A DNA stretch of 64,000 nucleotides from an uncultured Parabacteroides sp. (lineage in GTDB: Bacteria; Bacteroidota; Bacteroidia; Bacteroidales; Tannerellaceae). The notes below the pieces were generated by a model. That model saw only the letters and a list, made by a program, of their open reading frames with translations, was not told the DNA's origin and made no database searches. The stretch lies in the NCBI RefSeq assembly GCF_905196875.1, contig NZ_CAJJWO010000022.1:1-64000 (forward strand), written 5' to 3'. How positions within the stretch are numbered: the first letter of the stretch is position 1; each line of letters starts with the position of its first letter. Shown here piece after piece: positions 42,403 through 49,617 of the stretch. The position numbers and the translations under genes were made by a program.

Positions 42403-44199
42403 ATGAAAATAAACCGGACTTATATAGCCTGCCTGTGCCTCATCGCCCTGGCAGGATGCAACGCAAATGATGTCTTTGCTCCGGATCATATATGGAGTGC
42501 CGGCCAAGAAAACGGACTTCTGGTGACAAACCGGGATAAAAAAGAAATATGCCTCATCGATACCCATTTAAAAAATACGGGTATCAAAGTGACATTGCCA
42601 ACCGCCGCCAACGACCTGACGGAAACGCCCGACCGGCATATCTGGGTGGTATGCGACGGCGTCGGAGGTTCTTTATGCGAGTTGAACGGGAAAGACCTGT
42701 CCCTTATCTCCCAAACAGCATTGGGACATACTCCTTCTGCCCTCTTATTCAACCGGCAGACAGGTTCATTATGGACAACCCAACGCTTCAACAATGAGCT
42801 GTGGGAAATATCTCCGAAGACAAAAGAAGTGTTGAGCCGGATCAGCGTAGGCCGCGAACCGGTAGACATCGTCTCATTCGCTGGCGACAGCTTATTACTG
42901 GTTGCCAACAACCTGCCGGAAATGTCATCGCTTACGTATCCGATTGCCTGCCAACTGGATATTGTCGATGTAAACAATAAAAAGGTGGTGAAACGCTTAC
43001 AGCTTCCAAACGGTTCTACGGATGTAAAAGCATTAGCTACGGACAGTAAAGGCGATTACGCGTATGCCGTCCATTTACTGGCACGCTACCAGCTCCCTAC
43101 CAACCAGGTAGACCGGGGATGGATGAGTACGAATGTCCTGTCCGTCATCAACCTGCACACACAGGAAGTGGAGAATACAGTTCTGTTGGACACTCCGCAG
43201 AAAGGCGCCTCCAATCCGTGGAACGTTGTCGTCTCTCCTGATGATAGTAAAATATGGGTATCTGTCTCCGGAACTCACGAACTGGTATGTGTAGACAGAA
43301 CCTCATTGCATGACCGCCTGGCACGGGCAAAGGAGGGCGAGAAAGTAACTCCTTCGACCAAAGATTATGCGCATATCCCGGATGATGCCGGTTTTTTATA
43401 CGGTATCCGCGATTTCTACAAAACGCAGGGGAAAGGTCCCCGTGCCCTGTACGTCACACCGGATAAAGTCTATACGGCAAATTACTATACCGGAGAGTTG
43501 GTTGCCTTCAACGGAAGCGGCAAGGATATGGTTTCTTCCTCATTGGGTACGGCACTCGCATCCACTCAAAAAGGGAAAGGCGATATGTATTTCCACGATG
43601 CTTCCATCGGCTTCCAGGAATGGCAGAGTTGTGCCAGTTGCCACCCCAACGATGCCCGCATGGACGGCTTGAACTGGGATTTATTAAACGACGGCATGGG
43701 GAATCCTAAAAATACCAAGACATTGGTTTTATCCCACCAGACTCCTCCTTGTATGGTTTCCGGTATTCGCAAAGATGCGGAAACGGCCGTTATATCAGGT
43801 ATCAAATATATCTTATTTGCTGCTTCGACAGAAGAAATAGCTCCGGCCATCGATACCTATCTGAAGTCACTGGCACCTGTTCCAAGTCCTTATCTGGTAA
43901 ACGGTAATTTATCCGAAGCCGCCCAAAAAGGGAAAGAACATTTCGGGAAGAACTGTGCGTCTTGTCATTCGGGTACTTATTATACGGATATGAAACAGTA
44001 CAAGGTAAACTGGACGAACGGGCCGGATAAGAATGTAAAAATGGATGTTCCCGCCTTAAACGAAGTATGGAGAACAGCCCCCTATCTGTATGACGGGCGC
44101 AGCTACACCATGCAGGAAATGCTGAAAGTGCACGGCCCTGCCGAAACATTATCAGATAACGAACTCAACGATCTGGCAGAATATGTCTTATCTCTATAA
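42403..44199 (+). CDS. YncE-like propeller fused to a cytochrome c peroxidase/MauG-like di-heme domain
   Basis: 598 residues with a lipoprotein signal (IACLCLIALAGC). Residues 30-370 form a seven-blade-type propeller of YVTN/YncE style (NPWNVVVSPDDSKIWVSVSGTHELV). The C-terminal 200 residues carry CASCH (410-414) and CASCH (518-522). VPALNEVWRTAPYLYDGRSYTMQEML matches the conserved 'LRNVALTAPYFHDG' segment of di-heme peroxidases of the CCP/MauG group. It probably reduces peroxide or performs long-range oxidation in the periplasm. It lies between the HzsA-like and small-propeller genes with gaps under 10 bp, implying a common complex or pathway. Confidence 0.87.
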   Translation: MKINRTYIACLCLIALAGCNANDVFAPDHIWSAGQENGLLVTNRDKKEICLIDTHLKNTGIKVTLPTAANDLTETPDRHIWVVCDGVGGSLCELNGKDLSLISQTALGHTPSALLFNRQTGSLWTTQRFNNELWEISPKTKEVLSRISVGREPVDIVSFAGDSLLLVANNLPEMSSLTYPIACQLDIVDVNNKKVVKRLQLPNGSTDVKALATDSKGDYAYAVHLLARYQLPTNQVDRGWMSTNVLSVINLHTQEVENTVLLDTPQKGASNPWNVVVSPDDSKIWVSVSGTHELVCVDRTSLHDRLARAKEGEKVTPSTKDYAHIPDDAGFLYGIRDFYKTQGKGPRALYVTPDKVYTANYYTGELVAFNGSGKDMVSSSLGTALASTQKGKGDMYFHDASIGFQEWQSCASCHPNDARMDGLNWDLLNDGMGNPKNTKTLVLSHQTPPCMVSGIRKDAETAVISGIKYILFAASTEEIAPAIDTYLKSLAPVPSPYLVNGNLSEAAQKGKEHFGKNCASCHSGTYYTDMKQYKVNWTNGPDKNVKMDVPALNEVWRTAPYLYDGRSYTMQEMLKVHGPAETLSDNELNDLAEYVLSL

Positions 44200-44208
44200 A
44201 ACAGCATT

Positions 44209-45090
44209 ATGAAACATTTCGCTCATATATTTGTACTTTCCTGCATTCACTGCTTTAGTGTACTGGCACAATGCGGGAACTTTGCCGGAGCCGATTATTC
44301 CCAGGGGATCGTTTTCATTATGGAAAACAACAAGATCGTCTGGCAACATGAGGCTCCGGAATCGAATGATCTCTGGGTACTTCCGAATGGGAACTTATTG
44401 TTTTCGGTTGGTAAAGGAGTATTGGAAGTGACCCGGCAAAACGATACCGTCTTTTATTACGCATCGGAAAGTCCCGTCTTCGCCTGCCAACGTCTGAAAA
44501 ACGGGAATACTTTTATCGGTGAATGCAATGCCGGACGCTTACTGGAAGTCTCTCCCGGGGGGAAAATCGTAAACGAGGTATGCATCCTGCCGGAAGGTGT
44601 CTCGGACGGAACATTTGCCTTTATGCGTAATGCCCGCAAACTGGATAATGGCAATTATCTGGTTGCGCATTACGGAGGGGAATATGTCAAAGAATACAAT
44701 TCAAAAGGGGAAGTAGTCTGGCAGGTACAGGTCCCCGGCGGTCCCCATTCGGTGATCCGGTTGCCGAACGGCCACACACTGGTCGCCGTAGCCGATAAGA
44801 CACAGAATCCCCGCATCGTCGAATTAGACAAAAAAGGCAACACCGTATGGGAAATATCCAACAGGGATATTCCCGGAGAGCCTTTAAAGTTTCTGGGAGG
44901 TATGCAATATTTCCCCGACGGGCGTTTGCTCTTCACCAACTGGGTCGGGCATGTGAATCCTGACAAACGGGATCATCTGTTCCTGGTAGACAGGGATAAG
45001 AACATTCTCTGTACATTAAAGGATCAGGAAGGAATACAAACCATGTCTTCCGTATTCAGCCTGGATGAAAATACCGGTTCGCTTCATTAA
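44209..45090 (+). CDS. Small secreted beta-propeller, paralogue of the 23620 protein
   Basis: 293 residues with a signal peptide (IFVLSCIHCFSVLAQ). Blades repeat as VLPNGNLLFSVGKGVLEV, RLKNGNTFIGECNAGRLLEV, LDNGNYLVAHYGGEYV and RLPNGHTLVAVAD. The end TNWVGH...SSVFSLDE matches the paralogue's SNWNGH...SAVYSFGE. Such NGN-type blades occur in PQQ-like and arylsulfotransferase-like propellers, but no catalytic site is identified. In both loci the gene follows an HzsA-like di-heme gene, so it is probably a dedicated partner. Confidence 0.82.
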   Translation: MKHFAHIFVLSCIHCFSVLAQCGNFAGADYSQGIVFIMENNKIVWQHEAPESNDLWVLPNGNLLFSVGKGVLEVTRQNDTVFYYASESPVFACQRLKNGNTFIGECNAGRLLEVSPGGKIVNEVCILPEGVSDGTFAFMRNARKLDNGNYLVAHYGGEYVKEYNSKGEVVWQVQVPGGPHSVIRLPNGHTLVAVADKTQNPRIVELDKKGNTVWEISNRDIPGEPLKFLGGMQYFPDGRLLFTNWVGHVNPDKRDHLFLVDRDKNILCTLKDQEGIQTMSSVFSLDENTGSLH

Positions 45091-45114
45091 AACAGTTATT
45101 CAAACAACAGCTAT

Positions 45115-46107
45115 ATGAGGAAATTATTTTTTATATCCCTATTCGGGATTACATCGCTTACAGCCTGTCTGGCCGATAAGCCGCTACAAACAGAAAATAA
45201 GACCTATAAGAATCCTGTCGTCGATTACAGCCTGCCGGACCCCAGCCTTATCAAAGCCGGTGACGGTTACTTTTACGTGTATGCAACGGAGAATATTCGT
45301 AATCTTCCTATCCACCGTTCCGTAAACCTGGTGGACTGGGAAGAAGTGGGCACTGCCTTTACTGACAAAACCCGCCCGACTTTCGAGCCTAAAGGCGGTC
45401 TGTGGGCACCTGATATCAATTATATCGACGGACAGTACGTTTTATATTACTCCATGTCTGTCTGGGGTGGAGAGTGGACCTGCGGTATCGGAGTCGCGAC
45501 TGCCGACAAAGCGGAAGGCCCTTTTACCGACCGGGGTATGATGTTCAGGAGTAATACGATAGGCGTACAAAACTCCATCGACCAGTATTACATCGAAGAG
45601 AATGGTAAAAAGTACATGTTTTGGGGAAGCTTCCGGGGTATTTACGGGATAGAGTTGTCAGACGACGGACTAGCCCTGAGGGAAGGAGCAGTGAAAAAAC
45701 AGGTAGCCGGTACTGCTTATGAAGGAACCTATATTCATAAACGTGGCAAATACTATTATCTGTTCGCCTCTATCGGCAGTTGCTGTGAAGGATTGAAAAG
45801 TACCTATACAACGGTAGTCGGTCGCTCTGAAAACCTGTTCGGCCCTTATGTGGACAAACAGGGGCAACCGATGATGGAGAATCATCACGAGATACTGATC
45901 CGCGGAAATGAAGCCTTTGTCGGTACCGGCCATAACTCGGAAATAGTGACTGACAAAGCCGGAAACGACTGGATGCTTTATCATGCGGTGAGCAAAGAAA
46001 ATCCAACCGGCCGCGTCCTGATGCTGGATCAGGTCAGATGGGTGAACGACTGGCCGGAAGTAACCGGTTCTACCCCTTCACTGGAAGCTGAAGCTCCCGT
46101 ATTCTAA
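45115..46107 (+). CDS. Glycoside hydrolase family 43 enzyme
   Basis: 330 residues with a lipoprotein-like signal (ISLFGITSLTACLA). A five-bladed propeller is indicated by YSLPDPSLIKAGDGYFYVYATE (catalytic base Asp), GLWAPDINYIDGQYVLYYS, NSIDQYYIEENGKKYMFWGSF (pKa-modulating Asp) and AGTAYEGTYIHKRGKYYYLFAS (acid Glu). HNSEIVTDKAGNDWMLYHA carries the conserved metal His. GH43 enzymes mostly cleave alpha-L-arabinofuranosides or beta-xylosides; the fold alone does not fix the linkage. It is the last intact gene of the locus, so the small sugar handled here may come from a pentose-containing glycan. Confidence 0.9.
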   Translation: MRKLFFISLFGITSLTACLADKPLQTENKTYKNPVVDYSLPDPSLIKAGDGYFYVYATENIRNLPIHRSVNLVDWEEVGTAFTDKTRPTFEPKGGLWAPDINYIDGQYVLYYSMSVWGGEWTCGIGVATADKAEGPFTDRGMMFRSNTIGVQNSIDQYYIEENGKKYMFWGSFRGIYGIELSDDGLALREGAVKKQVAGTAYEGTYIHKRGKYYYLFASIGSCCEGLKSTYTTVVGRSENLFGPYVDKQGQPMMENHHEILIRGNEAFVGTGHNSEIVTDKAGNDWMLYHAVSKENPTGRVLMLDQVRWVNDWPEVTGSTPSLEAEAPVF

Positions 46108-46109
46108 AT

Positions 46110-46283
46110 AATGAAGTCACTTTATTCTATGGCTTCGGTGCTAACCTGGCGGTAATATTTAATTACCTGCAAAGTTTACTGGTCGGGATTGTTTTCTGCC
46201 TGATCCAGATCGGTTACAGCAACTGGTGGATGAAACGTTTTTATTATGGCCTGATCGAATGGCTGTGGCATACACTGACCTGA
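46110..46283 (+). pseudogene. 3' remnant of a DUF418 membrane protein gene
   Basis: The frame ending at TGA 46281-46283 reads YGFGANLAVIFNY, then LLVGIVFCLIQIGYSNWW, then MKRFYYGLIEWLWHTLT. This is the recognisable last ~55 residues of a DUF418/YeiB-type protein (final helix plus the 'GPLEWLWR' tail). No start codon or upstream part exists, because the GH43 gene ends 2 bp earlier. The rest has evidently been deleted. Confidence 0.7.
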
Positions 46284-46319
46284 TTCGCCTAGGTTCCTTT
46301 AAGATGGAAATAATCAGGA

Positions 46320-46343
46320 AAGGTAGCACTATGGTGCTACCTT
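46320..46343 (+). terminator. Intrinsic terminator after the GH43/DUF418 remnant
   Basis: Perfect 10-bp stem AAGGTAGCAC / GTGCTACCTT with a TATG loop. The following bases are only moderately T-rich (TCTCT). Confidence 0.7.
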
Positions 46344-46358
46344 CTCTACATAGATATG

Positions 46359-46460
46359 CTACTTATTTTGTCGCGTACCTTCTATTACCTCCCGGTTGAT
46401 TTGTTTGACCTTTTCCAGATTCATCTTCTCAACCCAACGATCGTAAGTGACTAGACCTGC
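46359..46460 (-). pseudogene. Possible 33-residue remnant of an unidentified gene
   Basis: On the minus strand a frame ending at TAG (46359-46361) encodes a plausible soluble C-terminus (YDRWVEKMNLEKVKQINREV) but is preceded by TGA and has no start. I do not recognise the family. It may be chance. Between it and the next gene there is only AT-rich sequence and a palindrome AGGGGATCCCCT (46525-46536) followed by T residues. Confidence 0.25.
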
Positions 46461-46595
46461 TCAACGAAACACAACTTTATATGCGTAAAACTAATTAATA
46501 TTTGATTTTTATGCATAATCATTTAGGGGATCCCCTTCTTTTTAGAGTCTAAATATATGATATCTTTATTGTTTAACCTATAATTTTATTAAGTT

Positions 46596-46970
46596 ATGAA
46601 ACAAGTTGCAATGCTTGCATGTCTAAGTTTATTATCACTCGGACTAAGTTCTTTCACTGAAAAAGAGAACGAAACAGAAAATGTAAAAACAGAAAATGTT
46701 GCTTCAACACCAACACTTGTACAAACTTGTGGAAATCGTCTTTCAAGCGATGTTATTTACATCGACCAAAGCGCATATAATCTTTTTTTCAAAAGAGGTG
46801 AAAATACAAGTTTTCGTATTGACTGGCAATGGGATCAAGGTGGTGGTGGATATTATTATGCAAAAGGAACAACAGAAGTAAGAATTCTTGGAGATAGATT
46901 TAGAATCAGTATTCCTGGAGAAAGTAGTAGCTCGAATGTTGAAACCTATTACTTTGTAATAGAACGATAA
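46596..46970 (+). CDS. Small secreted hypothetical protein
   Basis: 124 residues with a signal peptide (AMLACLSLLSLGLSSF) followed by an acidic, Asn/Glu-rich linker. The mature part has a single cysteine, a glycine run (WDQGGGGYYYAKGTT) and alternating beta strands (EVRILGDRFRISIPGESSS), suggesting a small beta sandwich. Base composition is clearly more AT-rich than its neighbours, hinting at acquisition. A weak -7-like TATCTTTA lies at 46561-46568 and a strong terminator follows at 47008. Function is unknown. Confidence 0.6.
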   Translation: MKQVAMLACLSLLSLGLSSFTEKENETENVKTENVASTPTLVQTCGNRLSSDVIYIDQSAYNLFFKRGENTSFRIDWQWDQGGGGYYYAKGTTEVRILGDRFRISIPGESSSSNVETYYFVIER

Positions 46971-47007
46971 CTCAATCTCATTTATCTTATTTTTAGCAGG
47001 TAAAACA

Positions 47008-47052
47008 AGGGGCTATCTCAAAATGAAGTAAACTTCAATGAGATAGCCTCTT
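47008..47052. terminator. Bidirectional intrinsic terminator between convergent genes
   Basis: Long stem built on GGCTATCTCA / TGAGATAGCC with a nested TGAAGT-AA-ACTTCA palindrome in the loop and T/A tracts on both sides. It serves both the small secreted protein and the SusCD operon ending at 47089. Confidence 0.88.
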
Positions 47053-47088
47053 TTACTTTTCATCCTATGCTAAGCCAGATAACAGAAA

Positions 47089-47763
47089 CTATTTCAATCG
47101 TACAACTGATGAATAAATAGCTTGATCAGCTCCATTAGCCAAAACACCGACACGAGCATATAACGCTTTCGCTTTGGCTATTTCTGTATTACCACTAATA
47201 TCCGCACTCAGATTTACTGCGCCGGTAGATACTTCGGTTATATCTTTACGAAATACATTATTTACATCATCAGCAAACTGTGTCTTGCTTAAAATCAACA
47301 TTACCTTGTTGATCGTTGCAGTCGAAACAATTTGGTTAATTGTAAAAGAAGCTGTCATCGTCGTACCGGATACGGCTAACTGTTCGTTAGATATCGTGAA
47401 ATAAGGAGTGACCTCAATATTCACTTCCGAATGTCCGCTCAGATTAACCGTTACCGTATCATGCCGATTCATCCACGGTCCGTTACCATCTCTAGTTACC
47501 AGTTTGTATTCTCCATTAAACAAAAGAGCGGAAAATTCCCCTTCCTGTCCGACAAAAACAGAAATCGGGTCATGTTTTTCATAACCATCCTGATACAATT
47601 GCAACTGAATTGCTTCACCGGTACCACGTAAATTCAACGCTTGTCCTTGATAAGTTACTTTTCCGACCAATTTGGATTCCGGTGCATCATAATTATCTTT
47701 TCCACAACCAGTAAACAGAACCAGTAGTAATACTAACGAAAAAATATTTGATATAATCTTCAT
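47089..47763 (-). CDS. DUF3823 family lipoprotein (SusE/F position)
   Basis: 224 residues from ATG 47763 (an upstream in-frame TTG is not preferred). Lipoprotein signal FSLVLLLVLFTGC. An early carboxypeptidase-regulatory-like strand set (GKVTYQGQALNLRGTGEAIQ) is followed by a second beta domain, matching DUF3823. Located directly after susD, it is probably the surface glycan-binding accessory lipoprotein of this locus. The ligand is unknown. Confidence 0.88.
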   Translation of the reverse strand: MKIISNIFSLVLLLVLFTGCGKDNYDAPESKLVGKVTYQGQALNLRGTGEAIQLQLYQDGYEKHDPISVFVGQEGEFSALLFNGEYKLVTRDGNGPWMNRHDTVTVNLSGHSEVNIEVTPYFTISNEQLAVSGTTMTASFTINQIVSTATINKVMLILSKTQFADDVNNVFRKDITEVSTGAVNLSADISGNTEIAKAKALYARVGVLANGADQAIYSSVVRLK

Positions 47764-47779
47764 ATTCAATTTGTTTTAA

Positions 47780-49612
47780 TTATTGATACGGATTCTTCAC
47801 CAATTTGGGATTATTATTGATCCAGCCCAAATCAAGGAAGTTGTAATAGTTCTGCATTCTGAAATAACGTGCATTCGGGGACATAAATAAAAAGTCTTCT
47901 ACGAATACCCACTTTCCGTTATTCGGATCACCCGGTGCAACTACACGATAAGGCCACAAACGGCGATGACGGGCCTGTTCATCATTGTTATTGCCATTCC
48001 AGACTTTATCTGCCAAACGCCAGCGTTTCATATCCCAATAACGGTGATCCTCAAATGCAAATTCAACCCGGTTCTCGTGCACGATATTATCGAATGTTAC
48101 TTTTGTCAAAGGTTGTACGCCGGCTCTTTCGCGTACGGCATTTATATAACCTTCGGTTTTGCCATTATTCAATTCAAGCGATGCTTCTGCTGCAATCATA
48201 TATGCTTCCGCTACACGAAAACGAGGCATCCACATCTCAGAACCACGTCCACGAGTTCCGGCAGACGGAGTTTCATCCAAATACTTACGTACATAAAAGC
48301 CCGTTTTATTGATATATTGTTCGTTCGATTCTTTAGGACCGTTCATAGCAGTCAACAGATTCCCCTGCCCATCCTTTGAATCCAAATCACCTGTTAAAAA
48401 CTCCCAATTTCCATTATTTTGAATCAACTGTCCGGCTTGAAGAATTACAGGTATGCTCTTAAATTCTGCACCTGGATAAATAATAGTTCCCCACAAACGC
48501 GGATCACGGTTTTTGAAAGGCTCATCAGCCGTATTATAAAATTTGTATGTTCCATTTTCCATCGTTTGCACCAAGCTCTTTTGTCCGGGAGTCTGAGTAT
48601 TTATCAATTCATAATCCTCCACCAAATTTAATACAGCCCCCAAATAACTATTATCAATATCCTCTGCATGAGACTTTGGAGCATTGTTAGTAGTAAAGCC
48701 ATGTGTTTGCCCTGGGTATTTATAATCGCGTGCCCAAATAACTTCCGTATTATTGTCTTTTACACAAACTGCTTCATAAAAATTCTTGCCTCTATCATCA
48801 GGGCGTTTATTTTGTAGCTCATACGGACTGTTATTAATTACATCTTCTGCAGCAGCCAAAGCCATCTGATAATAAGCAGTTGCCTTATCAGCCGGGATAC
48901 CGACCTCGCCACCATCTGTACGGATCGGTTGCGCCATTTTATTATTATAATTAGCAATAGATGCCGCATACAAAGCAGCACGGGCTTCCAACATTTTAGC
49001 TGCCCATTTATTGGCACGAGCCGAGTTGATTTGCTTATCGGCCGGAAGCATCGAATAAACAGCCTGACATTCAGAGATAACATAATCGTACGTAGCAGCT
49101 TCTGTTGAACGGGGATACTGCATAGTCGTAACATCCATGCCCGGTTGATAATCGAAAATCTCATCCCCTACTATCGGCATGCCTCCCAGACTACGACACA
49201 CATTAAAATAATACCATGCCCGCAAAAAACGAGCTTCTCCTTCCAACGGAGTTTTTTCATCAGTAGTCAAAGCAGTCGTTTCACGAACTCCCTTTAAAAA
49301 CTGATTGATATCACGAACGAGTGTATAATCGTACACACGCCAACGATCATCTTCAAAAGTAGAACGATGATCCGGTCCGCCATTACAAAAAGCAGCTTCA
49401 TCCAAAACCGTCATTGCCCCCCAATCAGCAACATGTTGTCCCCATGTTACCCGGCCATAATAATTTGCCAAAACAGATTTAATCATAACCGCATCGGCAA
49501 ATATCTGATCGTTCGTCATAATCCGATCCGGTTCACGATCCAGAAAATCACTACAAGCTGTTGTCGATAACATGCAAGCAACGATTGCCGCCATTATATA
49601 TTTCTTCTTCAT
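47780..49612 (-). CDS. susD-like: RagB/SusD family nutrient-binding lipoprotein
   Basis: 610 residues with a lipoprotein signal (IMAAIVACMLSTTACSDFL) and the N-terminal SusD marks FLDREPDRIMT. TPR-like segments follow (EGEARFLRAWYYFNVCRSLGGMP). The C-terminal RagB part contains FRVAEAYMIAAEASLELNNG, INAVRERAGVQPL and ENRVEFAFEDHRYWDMKRW. It caps the TonB-dependent SusC pore and captures the glycan or peptide on the cell surface. It lies 5 bp after susC in a minus-strand operon. Confidence 0.96.
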   Translation of the reverse strand: MKKKYIMAAIVACMLSTTACSDFLDREPDRIMTNDQIFADAVMIKSVLANYYGRVTWGQHVADWGAMTVLDEAAFCNGGPDHRSTFEDDRWRVYDYTLVRDINQFLKGVRETTALTTDEKTPLEGEARFLRAWYYFNVCRSLGGMPIVGDEIFDYQPGMDVTTMQYPRSTEAATYDYVISECQAVYSMLPADKQINSARANKWAAKMLEARAALYAASIANYNNKMAQPIRTDGGEVGIPADKATAYYQMALAAAEDVINNSPYELQNKRPDDRGKNFYEAVCVKDNNTEVIWARDYKYPGQTHGFTTNNAPKSHAEDIDNSYLGAVLNLVEDYELINTQTPGQKSLVQTMENGTYKFYNTADEPFKNRDPRLWGTIIYPGAEFKSIPVILQAGQLIQNNGNWEFLTGDLDSKDGQGNLLTAMNGPKESNEQYINKTGFYVRKYLDETPSAGTRGRGSEMWMPRFRVAEAYMIAAEASLELNNGKTEGYINAVRERAGVQPLTKVTFDNIVHENRVEFAFEDHRYWDMKRWRLADKVWNGNNNDEQARHRRLWPYRVVAPGDPNNGKWVFVEDFLFMSPNARYFRMQNYYNFLDLGWINNNPKLVKNPYQ

Positions 49613-49617
49613 ACCAC

